DNA of 64,000 bases from Lunularia cruciata (taxonomy: Eukaryota; Streptophyta; Marchantiopsida; Lunulariales; Lunulariaceae), in contig OX419760.1 in NCBI GenBank assembly GCA_948567375.1, forward strand, positions 46,500,001 through 46,564,000, read 5' to 3'. A program made the translations under genes and the position numbers. Under the pieces are notes generated by a model. That model was not told the DNA's origin, ran no database searches, and saw nothing but the letters and a program-made list of their open reading frames with translations. This document shows positions 36,401 to 47,300 of this stretch, one piece after another (the first letter of the stretch is position 1; each line of letters begins with the position of its first letter).

Positions 36401-38317
36401 TTCTTGGGAATGGTTGGGTACTATAGGAGGTTCATCTTCTCATTTTCCAACAAGGCTTATGCATTGACCATCTACATGAAGAAGGGTGTAGATTACATGG
36501 TGATTTTGGAAGACAAGGAGGCTCTCAAAGCTTTTGAGGAGCTCAAGCAATCCCTTGTTGTAGCTCCAATTCTTGCTAAACCTGATTGGAGTAAGCCTTT
36601 CATCCTCTACACTGATGCTTCTAATGTAGCTATAGGATGCACTCTTAGTCAATTAGACCAAGATGGGCATGATCATCCAATAGCTTATGCTAGTAGGCAG
36701 ATGGTTTCAGCAGAGAAGAACTACTCTGTCACAGAGAGAGAAGGGTTGGCAGTGATCTTTGGTCTCAAGAAGTTTAGACACTACTTGATTGGAGGGAAAG
36801 CCACAATTGTCACGGATCACAAGGCTTTGAAGTACATCTTCAACAAGCCTAATGTTGAAGGGAGACTAGCAAGGTGGATGATACTCTTGTCTGAGTATGA
36901 CTACACAATTGAGGATAGGCCAGGAAAGAAACATGCAAATGCTGATTTGTTATCTAGAGCCTATGATCATGATGGAGATGAGCCAGTAGATGATTCCTTC
37001 CCGGATGAGGAGCTCATGACAATCTCAGTCACTCAAGAGATTCCAATGGAGTACAAGGAGATTGTGGATTTTGTGACAAGAGGTAACTATCCAGAAGGGA
37101 TGCATGCTAGGGAGAGGAAGGCCCTTGCAGCAAGATCTAGACCTTACACAATGGTGGAGGATATTCTTTTTCACCAAGGAGCAGATGGTCTACTTCGAAG
37201 AGCAGTGGGTAAAGAAGAGTCTATCCTACTCATAAAGGAGTTTCATGAAGGTTTAGTATGTGGAGGACACTTTGCAGGAAAGGTGACTGCTTTCAAGATT
37301 CTAGATGCAGGTTACCATTGGAGAGGGATTTTCAAGGATTGTCTTGATTATTGCAAAACTTGTCATGTTTGTCAAGCTTTTGCTAGAAAGTCTACATCCA
37401 CTCCACCACTTAGATCAATTCCATTGCTAGGACCTTTTGAGAAGTGGGGAATTGATTTTGTAGGACCTCTCAATAGAACCCCAAGGAACAATCGGTACAT
37501 TGTGGTAGTTACTGATTACCTTACCAAGTGGGTTGAGGCTAGACCATTGAGGGACAAGAATGAAGATGAAGTGGGTAGATTTCTTTATGAACGCATTATC
37601 ACTAGGTTTGGATGCCCTTTGGAGTTGGTTTCTGATAGAGGAGGAGAGTTTACAGGAAGCATTACTACAGCCATGCTACGACATTTCTCTATCACACATA
37701 GAGTAACTACATCCTATAAGCCAAATTCCAATGGCTTGGCAGAGAGAACCAATCAGACCTTGTGCATGATGTTGGCCAAAGATGCAGAAATGGAGGGGGC
37801 TAAACATCATTGGGACAAGAGGATTCATGCAGTTTTGTGGGAGTATAGGACAACCATGAAGACTTCCACTGGATATTCTCCATTCCAATTGGTGTATGGT
37901 ATTGAGTCTACCTTACCTATTCACTTTGATCTTCCTACCTTCCAAAGCATTCATAGGAGATTGAAGAAAGCACAAGGAAGTGATGCAGGGAAGTCAAGGA
38001 AGGATCAACTCATGGAGTTGGAAGAGGCAAGAGCAGTTGCTATGGTTCGAGTGGAGCAAGCCCAAAGGAAACAAAAGGAGAGCTATGACAAGAGGCAAGG
38101 CAAGAAGAAGGTGGAGCCTTTCAAAGAAGGTGATTGGGTAATGTTGTTTGATTCCATTCGATTCAAGAGAGTGCAAAAGAAGTTTTTGCCTAAGTACTTT
38201 GGACCTTTCATAGTAGAGAAGGTGTGGGGCAATTACACCTATGATCTCAAGGAGTTGGGAGGAAGACACTTTGATAGGATTAACCATGATAAGTTGAAGA
38301 TGTACCATAGAAGGTAG
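33491..38317 (+). CDS. gag-pol: Gag-pol polyprotein of element B, intact (1608 aa)
   Basis: A single ORF from ATG to TAG. Gag occupies roughly residues 1-480 with one CCHC knuckle at 282-295. The aspartic protease has VDGGS (catalytic D502) and LLLGRPW (570-576). RT spans about 756-930, with D829 in SFGDGYSGYNQI and the FIDDF box at 891-895. RNase H includes D1042 in LYTDAS and later TDHKAL and ADLLSR. The integrase has an HHCC domain (H1252, then CKTCHVC) and a D1322-D1382-E1418 triad with DD35E spacing. It ends KMYHRR without a chromodomain. The RT box is followed by FVYG where the other copies have CVYG. Gag and pol share one frame, so processing would rely on the protease. It makes the capsid and the enzymes for cytoplasmic reverse transcription and nuclear integration. 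Confidence 0.97.
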   Translation: MGKLPVFFGKDGEDVEAFVRDFKRACIGNNERRKNEWASLLPDFFEDAALTWYESEYQKRERREGEEESWETLTSALIENFLPDESYERLMSEVTFLKQGDGEKVRVYVERVEKLESRFRIVLRKGGDDVETTMIGIRAMLTKNFVGGLRPQIRSKVRYEKPSSKVEAIKIAIRMEESLEGDESDLVVKEVVHPPQGYKYGGTSDTLVTRVAPQVVVAPILAPPPKDPLQTITEQLADLKINVVQLWEKREVDQNVGRGPRSYGNYPYRGGQPANNFNDRNCFGCGGRGHIQRNCPNSTYHGGRGYEGANRGKEGGSETQVAPNPNKGKGIASIDVVESKYEKGECSNSKGLNLELLAQEKKRARFAEDVHSSQGFTSSKDTPMSTRSTRTSTPSTTKTPRKKLGMEDFLISKQQWNYNVLEDVGSHKANITVGQLIALNPTLRKELRGGLSSTRSKKKKKAKVPVSMGVVDAKPAPWEACEYASKIDVRVNGHNIKDALVDGGSAVNAMSERLMKKLGMIPSRPSTFVVSMANKQQVRPVGVMDKVVVSVMGVQNLMTFQVLKDSSYDLLLGRPWLRAARTTDQWHKGYLRIGPSNHRVTVPVTNTTNTSHLDTPSSNYWESDSEEGASSVDTSMEEETSTEEDESESDSDVYPLCAMDFAPKPEVLKDPDKSPLTLEEVERRLSTLKYGPNVTKEEKVRFEEIFRKFIHVFAFSYKDLKEVTLEEHKIEVESHARPIHQKQRRISPPISLVVKEEIDKLKEAGFIFEVENSEWVSPIVIVKKKNGKLRVCVDYKKLNAVTKKDYYPLPFIDEILEEVAGHERYSFGDGYSGYNQIKIAPEHQQLTTFTTPWGTYAFKVMPFGLCNAPATFQRFMNKVFEPFIGKFVRDFIDDFFVYGSKEEHFEHLIKVLQRLDEANASLNPEKCIFGCEEGLLLGHIISKDGIAVDPEKVRKISDLPFPSSLTKLRQFLGMVGYYRRFIFSFSNKAYALTIYMKKGVDYMVILEDKEALKAFEELKQSLVVAPILAKPDWSKPFILYTDASNVAIGCTLSQLDQDGHDHPIAYASRQMVSAEKNYSVTEREGLAVIFGLKKFRHYLIGGKATIVTDHKALKYIFNKPNVEGRLARWMILLSEYDYTIEDRPGKKHANADLLSRAYDHDGDEPVDDSFPDEELMTISVTQEIPMEYKEIVDFVTRGNYPEGMHARERKALAARSRPYTMVEDILFHQGADGLLRRAVGKEESILLIKEFHEGLVCGGHFAGKVTAFKILDAGYHWRGIFKDCLDYCKTCHVCQAFARKSTSTPPLRSIPLLGPFEKWGIDFVGPLNRTPRNNRYIVVVTDYLTKWVEARPLRDKNEDEVGRFLYERIITRFGCPLELVSDRGGEFTGSITTAMLRHFSITHRVTTSYKPNSNGLAERTNQTLCMMLAKDAEMEGAKHHWDKRIHAVLWEYRTTMKTSTGYSPFQLVYGIESTLPIHFDLPTFQSIHRRLKKAQGSDAGKSRKDQLMELEEARAVAMVRVEQAQRKQKESYDKRQGKKKVEPFKEGDWVMLFDSIRFKRVQKKFLPKYFGPFIVEKVWGNYTYDLKELGGRHFDRINHDKLKMYHRR

Positions 38318-38324
38318 AGAGACC

Positions 38325-38346
38325 TTCACTTTGAGGACAAAGTGAA
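38325..38346 (+). other. Stem-loop before the polypurine tract
   Basis: TTCACTTT, a six-base loop (GAGGAC), then AAAGTGAA: an 8-bp perfect stem between the pol stop and the PPT. The stem is kept in A, D and in C, where only the loop changed (GATGGC). Confidence 0.6.
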
Positions 38347-38354
38347 AACTTAGT

Positions 38355-38365
38355 CCGGGGGTAAA
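38355..38365 (+). other. Polypurine tract of element B
   Basis: CCGGGGGTAAA directly before the 3' LTR; identical in A and D, altered in C (CCAAGGGTAAA). Confidence 0.8.
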
Positions 38366-39044
38366 TGTAACACCCATTTGTGCATGTGTGTGGTATTGTG
38401 ATATTTAGCTTGGTATTACAAGTACTTAAGAGATATTATTTATATAGAGATAAAGGATGGTTCTATATTAGTCATAGTTAGCTAAAGTTAGTCATAGCTA
38501 AGACAGATGGGACCTTACTTTAGAGGAAGTAGAAAAGATGAGCACCACTATTTTGGATTTTAGTGTGTTGACTTGGTATTATTCCTAGGTGTTTGGCTTT
38601 GGGGAAAGAGTTGAGAACTCTTGGGCCCGCAAGCCTTTTTGTTTTGGATTCTTCTTTAGTCCAAGGATAGCCCATGTGAAGGAATCCTTGCTTTAGTGGT
38701 TGGGTCAAGATAAGGGGAATATGCCCATGTGAATGGATATTCCTTTCTACTTTTTGACTTTACTTGACTTTTAGTCTAGTAACTTGAGTTACTACGGTAA
38801 TTAGTAACTTTGGTACGTAACTATTTCACAAGTATATAAACAAGGAGTGAGGAGGTACTCATCATCCTTTCATTTGCAACTATCTCTCTCTCATTGAGTT
38901 CTCTAGTGAGCAATGTCTTGAGTCTTGGAGTGTTAGCCTTGGAGGAGTATGATGGAGTTGGGGTTCCTTGCCTTCTTAGTCCATGGTGCGCTACCATAAT
39001 AGCCATCAGAGGTTCATCCTGAGTGAGAGACAGGCCGGCTCACA
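38366..39044 (+). repeat. 3' LTR of element B (679 bp)
   Basis: Same length and ends as the 5' LTR; about six substitutions were counted by eye over 679 bp. Confidence 0.96.
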
Positions 39045-39048
39045 AGGC

Positions 39049-39830
39049 TAGACCATTGAGGGACAAGAATGAAGATGAAGTGGGTAGATTTCTTTATGAA
39101 CTCATTATCACTAGGTTTGGATGCCCTTTGGAGTTGGTTTCTGATAGAGGAGGAGAGTTTACAGGAAGCATTACTACAACCATGCTACGACATTTCTCTA
39201 TCACACATAGAGTAACTACATCCTATAAGCCAAATTCCAATGGCTTGGCAGAGAGAACCAATCAGACCTTGTGCATGATGTTGGCCAAAGATGCAGAAAT
39301 GGAGAGGGCTAAACATCATTTGGACAAGAGGATTCATGCAGTTTTGTGGGAGTATAGGACAACCATGAAGACTTCCATTGGATATTCTCCATTTCAATTG
39401 GTATATGGTATTGAGTCTACCTTCCCTATTCACTTTGATCTTCCTACCTTCCAAAACATTCATAGGAGATTGAAGAAAGCACAAGGAGGTGATGCAGAGA
39501 AGTCAAGGAAGGATCAACTCATGGAGCTAGAAGAGGCAAGAGCAGTTGCTATGGTTCGAGTGGAGCAAGCCCAAAGGAACCAAAAGGAGAGCTATGACAA
39601 GAGGCAAAGCAAGAAGAAGGTGGAGCCTTTCAAAGAATGTGATTGGGTAATGTTGTTTGATTCTATTTGATTCAAGAGAGTGCAAAAGAAGTTTTTGCCT
39701 AAGTACTTTGGACCTTTCATAGTGGAGAAGGTGTGGGGCAATTACACCTATGATCTCAAGGAGTTGGGTGGAAGACACTTTGATAGGATTAACCATGATA
39801 AGTTGAAGATGTACCATAGAAGGTAGAGAG
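39049..39830 (+). pseudogene. gag-pol: Gag-pol of element C, second part (integrase core and end)
   Basis: Continues the integrase exactly where 31242 broke off, after the AGGC duplication. It holds the second Asp and the Glu of the triad (VSDRGGEF, GLAERTN). TGA at 39668-39670 replaces a CGA of element B near the C-terminus; without it the frame would reach the usual end (39830). Confidence 0.93.
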
Positions 39831-39874
39831 ACCTTCACTTTGATGGCAAAGTGAAAACTTAGTCCAAGGGTAAA

Positions 39875-40566
39875 TGTAACATTCATTTGTGCATGTGTGT
39901 GGTATTGTGATATTTAGCTTGGTATTACAAGTACTTAAGAATAATTATTTATATAGAGATAAAGGATGGTTCTATATTAGTCATGGTTAGCTAAATTTAG
40001 TCATAGCTAAGATAGAGGGGACCTTACTTTAGAAGAAGTAGAAAAGAGGAGCACCACTATTTTGGATTTTAGTGTGTTGACTTGGTATTATTCCTAGGTG
40101 TTTGGCTTTGAGGAAAGAGTTGAGAACTCTTGGTCCCACAAGCCTTTTTGTTTTGGATTCTTCTTTAGTCCAAGGATAGCCCATGTAAAGGAATCCTTGA
40201 CTTAGTGGTTGGGTCAAGATAAGACCACATGCTTAGGAGAATATGCTTATGTGAATGGATATTCCTTTCTACTTTTTGACTTTACTTGACTTTTAGTCTT
40301 GTAACTTGAGTTACTACGGTAATAAGTAACTTGAGTACGTTACTATTTCACAAGTATATAAACAAGGGGTGAGGAGGTTTTCATCATCCTTTCATTTGCA
40401 ACTATCTCTCTCTTGTTGAGTTCTCTAGTGAGCAATGTCTTGAGTCTTGGAGTGTTAGCCTTGGAGGAGTATGATGGAGTTGGAGTTCCTTGCCTTCTTA
40501 GTCCATGGTGCGCTACCATAATAGCCATCAGAGGTTCATCGTGAGTGAGAGATAGGCGGGCTCATA
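39875..40566 (+). repeat. 3' LTR of element C (692 bp)
   Basis: Starts TGTAACATTC and ends GGGCTCATA; followed by the GATC duplication. Shares the 13-bp segment with its 5' partner. Confidence 0.94.
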
Positions 40567-42681
40567 GATCTCAGAAGATCTAATCTGAGACAAACATTAT
40601 CTCTTACCTCCAACATCTTTCTATCTACACAATCTCTCAAGAAAATTAGAAGATTGTTTAAGTCAATATTCTTCACCTTCCCCTTTCTTGTCTCTTACAC
40701 CAACAACTTCAATTTGTGCAATCTTGCCTCTTCCAACTTAACCTTGGCATCAGTACTCAGCATTGCCTTAAACTCCACAATGACTGCTCCTATTGAATCC
40801 GACTCTATACTCAAAATTATCTTCTCCTTACTTCTCTCTACTTCCAACTCGTTCTAGTACATTTTCAACTCATCCTCAAATTTTGCCTTCAGCACTTCCT
40901 TCTCTTCCACATACTGGACCAATTGAGCTTCCACACTTTTGATCAACCCCACAATCTATCTTCCTCTTGATGTCTAACAATCATCTCTCGTTGCTTGACT
41001 TGATCCTCCTCTATTGTGCTCTTTTTCAAACTCTCTAGCTCTTGCTCCATTACTAATGCAATTGCCTATGAATGTATGATTTCTACCCTTGCATCAACAA
41101 CTTCATTCTTCATCTTCTTAACCAACACCTTCTACTCCTTTTGCATTACGCTTCAAGAAGTTCTCTTGCAAGGTATCAAAGCTCTTCTTCCAAAGAATTG
41201 CCTCAACCCAAAGTCCTTGGCTTCCTCTCTCCTTGGGTTAGCTTACTCTTCAACTCCAAGGTCTATTTACTCAAGTACTTCACTACTTCCCACTCATCCC
41301 TCACTTTGGGATTATCCTTCTTCAACTCCACTTTTGTTATTTGTAGCTACACCAATAACAGACAAACAACTTTAGACATATATTTGACTTTGGTGTATCT
41401 TCCTTCATCATCTTTCTATGTCCTTGTCTTGGATTGGCACTTCTTTAGCTTGTGCTTTACCCCAAAGGCATGATCTTTGTACCTTCAATGTTATCCCCAT
41501 CCTAGCTTTCTCCTTCTTCTTCAACTTTGATCAGACCTACAACTACAACTTGTGCACTTCTCTTTGATCTTGCTGCCTTCAAAAATACCAAGGCAGCCTC
41601 TCTTGCTCATTCATCTTCTAACTTGATTGCAAGCAACTCCAAACAAGGCTTGTCTCTTCCCTCCATGTGGTCAATCACCTTGTGGAACTCTTGTTCTTCT
41701 TCTCCAACAACCTTTTCCTCCAATTGTTGAACTTTGGGTTCTCCTTCACTCTTGCTGTTGGACTCCACTTTGCAGAGTGAACTCTTCTTCTACTTGCAAG
41801 TCTTCACACTTCAACTCAATTTCTTCTTCTGATTCTTCCTCCAAAGATGGGTCCTTCACTACTACATGCCATGGCTTCACATTCAGCCTTCTTATCTTCT
41901 ATGGTTGTATTGGTGTTATTCTTCCTTCGATGGACTAAGTCCAATCTGACAGTCCATCAAGCCGGATTTCCTCTCCTCTTCTGCCTTGGGACTGTCCTTG
42001 CAATTATTGGTAGCAATTTTTATCATAAACCCTAGAAAGCTCAGATTCCAATTCCATACTAGAACGATAATGCAAAGTCTATTCAAGACTTTGATCCTTG
42101 CCACTACATCTAATCAATGAATTGCAAGACCCCTCAGTGCATTTTACTTATTTCTCTTTGGGGCCATTGTGTGCGGCCTCACTCTTGGTCTCTAAAAGGT
42201 CAAACCCTCCTTGAAACCCCAGATTCTAACTCCTTCGGGACAACTATTGATAGGCATGGGATATTGTCATGACATTTCAAAATTCTCCCTTGATAAAGTC
42301 TCAACCTTATATTCTTTTGCTGATTGGTCATTCTTCAATTGAGATGCCAGTTCTGTGTGTCTATTTTTTCTCACTCTCAATTTCATCTTGATCCCAAGGT
42401 AGTCACTTTCTTTACACATACTTTCTTGATTGGCTAAACCTAAGGAATAGTTGTTACAAGTTCTTTGGATTGGGTTGCGCATCCCAATATGAATTCCTCT
42501 ATCTTTGGATCCATACTTCTATTTGTTTGACCCAAGTACTTTGGATTCTGACCCAAGGTTGACTTGGGGTCTATGCCAAACTCACAATTCTTCTTGTTTA
42601 TTCTCCATTTAGCCTTCCTTTGGCTTTAACAACACACTTCTTCTTTAAAACTCATCAAAAATGAAAAATATGGGTATCACA
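40567..42681 (-). pseudogene. Remainder of LTR K with degenerate LTR-encoded ORF
   Basis: Upstream part of K (minus strand): coiled-coil and acidic sections (about 40567-41900), the FLAWNWN-like N-terminal block (read as VLVWNWN) near 42030, then the LTR 5' region up to the terminal TGTGATACCC. Frames are broken many times. No other gene is visible here. Confidence 0.75.
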
Positions 42682-42930
42682 TAGGTTCAGTCTGTATTGT
42701 TGCTGATGAATCAAAACTACATCTTCAACTAGATCAATCTGATGTTCTCCAAATTATTGTGGAATACCCAAAATTTGATCAAGTGACCAGGCAAATACAT
42801 CCTAGTACTCAATAAACAAGGCAATGTATCCTGCCAACTCCTTCAAAGTGATTGTCTTCAAAATTTTCAGAATTTTTCCTTTGAATAGAACAACATCCTG
42901 ACAATCATCGGGGTTGATGATTCCTTGAAC
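42682..42930 (-). pseudogene. pol: Element J pol, part upstream of RT
   Basis: Aligns with the protease-RT linker of element G (about 50757-51000). It resumes J across solo LTR K and ends at 42930 where family-1 element F begins. Confidence 0.8.
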
Positions 42931-43603
42931 TATGAGCTGGTCTGTCTCTCACTCAAGACGAACCTCTGATGGCTATTATGGTAGTGCACCATGGACTTAG
43001 CAGGCAAGGAACCCCAACTCCATCATACTACTCCAAGGCTAACACTCCAAGACTCAAGACATTGCTCACTAGAGAACTCAATGAGAGAGAGATAGTTGCA
43101 AATGAAAGGATGATGAGTACCTCCTCACCCCTAGTTTATATACTTGTGAAATATTTACGTACCAAAGTTACTAATTACTAGAGTAACTCAAGTTACTTAG
43201 CTAAAAGTCAAGTAAAGTCAAAAAGTAGAAAGGAATATCCACTAAACATGTGATCTTATCTTGACCCAACCAATAAGTCAAGGATTCCTTCACATGGGCT
43301 ATACTTGGACTATAGAAGAATCCAAAACAAAAAGGCTTGCGGGCCCAAGAGTTCTCAACCCTTTCCTCAAAGCCAAACACCTAGGAATAATACCAAGTCA
43401 ACACACTAGAATCCAAAATAGTGATGCTCATCTTTTCCACTTCCTCTAAAGTAAGGTCCACTCTATCTTAACTATGACTAACTTTAGCTAATCATGACTA
43501 ATGTAGAACCATCCTTTATCTCTATATAAATAATTATTCTTAAGTACTTGTAATACCAAGCTAAATATCACAATACCACACATATGCACAAATAGGTGTT
43601 ACA
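42931..43603 (-). repeat. 3' LTR of element F (673 bp)
   Basis: TATGAGCTGG to AGGTGTTACA on the plus strand; terminal TG has become TA. A short internal deletion removes the CATGGGCATATTCC segment near 43242. Confidence 0.92.
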
Positions 43604-44357
43604 TTTACTCCCAGACTAAGTTTTCACTTTGTCCTCAATATGAAGGTCTCTCTACCTTCTATAATACATCTTCAAATTATCATGGTTAATCCTATCAAAG
43701 TGTCTTCCTCTTAACTCCTTGAGATCATAGGTGTAATTGCCCCACACCTTCTCCTCTATGAAAGGTCCAAAGTACTTAGGCAAAAACTTCTTTTGCACTC
43801 TCTTGAATCGAATGGAATCAAACAACATTACCTAATCACCTTCTTTGAAAGACTCCACCTTCTTCTTGCCTTGCTTCTTGTCATAGCTCTCCTTTTGTTT
43901 CCTTTGGGCTTGCTCCACTCAAACCATAGCAACTGCTCTTGCCTCTTCCAACTCCATGAGTTGTTCCTTCCTTGACTTCTCCACTGCTCTTCAAAGTAGA
44001 CCATCTGCTCCTTGGTGAAAATGAATATCCTCCACCATTGTGTAAGGTCTAGATCTTGCTGCAAGGGCCTTCTTCTCCCTAGCATGCATCCCTTCTGGAT
44101 AGTTACCTCTTGTCACAAAATCCACAATCTCCTTGTACTCCATTGGAACCTCTTGAGTGATTGAGATTGTCATGAGCTCCTCATCCAAGAAGGAATCATC
44201 TAGTGGCTCATCTCCATCATGATCATAGGCTCTAGATAAAACATCAGCATTTGCATGTTTCTTTCTTGGCCTATCCTTGATGGTGTAATCATACTCAGAA
44301 AAGAGTATCATCCACCTTGCTAGTCTCCCTTCAACATTAGGCGTGTTGAAGATGTAA
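43604..44357 (-). pseudogene. pol: Element F pol 3' end with integrase deletion
   Basis: Reads PPT-like tract, integrase C-terminus (43660-43980), then jumps at about 43980 to the region before the integrase zinc-binding domain. Compared with copy A this removes about 0.79 kb, including the whole DDE core. The 43991-44410 segment is open and covers the end of RNase H through ...FHQGADGLL. Confidence 0.9.
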
Positions 44358-47300
44358 TGTGACAACCCGACAAATATCACTTTTGCGGTAATCGGGTAAG
44401 TAAAGTTCATTCCCGCAAAGATACGAGTCAGAATTGGTCAAATACAAAGCAAAGTAACAATTTAGTTCTTCTTGAGTTCTTCTTTAGTCTCTCAGGTAGA
44501 AACCACACCCAGAAGAGAGTAACAAGCACAGACTCGCAGTCTTGTCACAAATTAACACTCCATAATCACAACTCCTTCAATTTTTTCCAAACAATCTTGA
44601 TTGTGATGATTCAGGCTCTCCCAAAAACGGCACTTCACTGCAAAATGACTTTGCCTCAGAATTGTGTTCCACCCCTCCACTAAAGGCACAACTTCCTTGA
44701 TCAAAATTGCTTCACATCAACCTCGCACTACACTCACAAATGCAGAATACTACCAACACTACAATTCCTCTCAGATCTGTCAAGGCATTGCTTTGATTGC
44801 ACTTCACTCAGGATCAAACACAAAGAATGAAGATCACGGTTGTGGAATCCAACATCCAACAAGCACACTGACTTGCAATTTGAATTTCTCCACACACTCA
44901 CAAACACAATCACAAAGTTGATACTTGGAATCAAGCTCAAGCGACGAGCACTACTTCACAGCACTTCGCTTTATCTATTCTCAGAAATAATGAGAACTGA
45001 ACAACAATTCTTTGCAAATGCCACTCTTAAATAGTGAAGCAATCAACAATTCTAACAACTATTCCGTTCTACAACAACTTTTCTAACCTGCAGATCCAAA
45101 ATGACAATGCACCTCTTCATATCTACCTCTTCATATCTCAAAACTGTTACTACCCCGATCCGATGTATACTTCGTCATCAGCTTTCAAACCCAAACCCAA
45201 AGTAATTTTACTTCCTACTGCTCTGTCTTTGGGTTTCATATCTTCTACTTCTTCTACCAATGCCAGCATTTCTCTTTCCTGATCTGAAATTGCATTGGTG
45301 GGTAATCTATCTAACTCTTCATCTCTCGACCCGCTCTTCTCCAATGTCTCCATCTCTAACTCCAAAGACATTTGCACTCCTATGTTATCTACTTTGGGTT
45401 TTGCTCTAACATCTTTCCGAAGTTTTTCTATCTCTATTTTTACTAAGTCTAATCTAATTGAAATGTTGTCTTCTACCTCTAAGATCTTCCTGTCTACATG
45501 AGTTCTAAGACTAATTAACAAGGCATTCAAATCCGTGTCCTTTGCCTATCTTTGCCTCATCTCCTGCACCAACAACTTCAACTCGTGCAGCCTTGTCTCT
45601 TCAATCCAAATGCTGGCCTCTGTATTCAACATTGCATTCATCCTGAGGACTATCTCCTTCAAAGGCTCCAATCTCATCTTCCTTTCTTGCTCTCGATCTG
45701 CAAGCCACTCCTCCCTGTACATTGCCAATTCCGCTTTGAACTCAGCTTTCACCTTCTCCTTCTCCTTATGTACCACCTTCTCTTCCTGATTATGAAGTAA
45801 CTCTTGTAATGTTTCTTCTTCTCTATACCGTTCTGCCAACTCTCTTTGCCAGAGTTGCTTCTTCTCCTCGACACTCTCCATCACCTTATCAAGCTCTTGA
45901 TCCTTTGCTACGACTCTTGCCATAGCATGGATAACTTCTACTCTTGAATCAGCAAACTGTTGCTTCAAGATCTCATACTTTGCTTCTTGTCTCTCCCTTG
46001 CTATGTCACTCTTCTTCACAAGATCTTCTCAATATCTCACTTCTCTCTCCAGGTCTTCAATTACCTGACTTCTCACTACTACCTCTGCTCGCAGTACTTC
46101 CCTTTCCTCCTCACCTCGGGTTACACTCTTCTTCAACTCCGAGTTTTGTTCTTCTAATCTTGACAACACCTGCAAGACAGTCTTTACCTTTGGACAAGTC
46201 GACTGCATCTCCTTCTTCTTGTATTCTAACTTCACCAGCAGAGGACATACCACATCCCGCAGATACTCGACTCCATCGCTTGGGTTTACTTCTTCTTGTG
46301 TGGCCACTTCCCTTTGTACTTCATGTTCATCCAATACTCACCTTCTTCTCTGCAGTCTTTGTATCGGAATGGACGCCTCGCTTCCCGAGCTTGCATTTGC
46401 TTCTTCTTTCACAATACTTGGTCTTGCATTGTACTTCACCTTACGCCTTGAGCGGGCTCCTCTCTGCATTGTGATCTTCTTCTCTTTGGGCTCGGGTACT
46501 TTGTCTTCCAACTGTGTGTTGTCCTCGGCTTCAATCGCTGCCGGTACTTCTTCTTCTTCTTTTGCAGCACCTGGTGCCGATGTCATTTCTCCACCCTCAT
46601 CGCTATCACTGCTCGTATCTCCACTCTGTAGCGTTAGCTCGGGCTCTTCCTTGTGTTCCAAATCTTTGGTCTTGAGCTTGGCATCACCTTCCTAGTCTTC
46701 ATCTTCCGACTCGATCACCACCATACCTCGCCTCAGGTTTCCTCTCCTGGTCTTCCGAGGTTTCTTCCTGTCTTCGGCTTCACCCTGCCGACTTTTCTTC
46801 TTCAAGTTTGGAGTACTCACTTTGATCTCCACAGTCTTCCCCGTCTTCTTGTAGTACTCATCGGTGCTTCTGATTTGCAAAATGTATTGCTGCTCCTTTG
46901 CATCAACCTCCTTTCTCAAATTAGGATGGAAGTGCGACACCATCCAAGTTTGCTCCGCCAAGTTCAGCAAATTCAACCCGAGGTAGAAATGCAATGCAAA
47001 CGGCACGATGTAGTGTGGAGGTGATTTATCCCGCAAATTCCACACCATTTGTCACGTTCTCCCATGGAAACACCTCGCCCAATTGATTGGTTCTCCTATA
47101 AACAGCTTGTGAAAGAACACCGCTTGGTGTTTCATCACATATGTTGTTCTCTCCGGCTTCAGTATTGCCATCAGAGCACTCACAATTCCTCTCTTGACAG
47201 GGTCTTTATAACTCTTGACTTTATACCCATTCTTCATATGCTTTGATGAGAATGCATCTCTCACCTCTTGAGTTTCTTGGGCTATCTCTCCCTTCCGCAA

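Larger units (their letters stand above)
31243..39044 (+). mobile_element. Element B: intact family-1 gypsy retrotransposon (7.8 kb)
   Basis: Complete in every visible part: 679-bp LTRs with about six differences counted by eye, tRNA-Asp-like PBS, leader with two ORFs, uninterrupted 1608-codon gag-pol, stem-loop, PPT. AGGC flanks both ends (31239-31242 and 39045-39048), a 4-bp target-site duplication in the integrase gene of element C. No chromodomain. It is the youngest layer of the nest and the only copy that could be autonomous. Confidence 0.97.
24945..40566 (+). mobile_element. Element C: full-length but decayed family-1 element, split by B
   Basis: Both LTRs (691 and 692 bp), PBS, leader, gag-pol and 3' end are present on the plus strand. 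GATC at 24941-24944 and 40567-40570 is a perfect 4-bp target-site duplication. Element B sits in its integrase gene between 31242 and 39045, flanked by AGGC duplications. Several frameshifts and stops make C non-autonomous. Confidence 0.95.
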
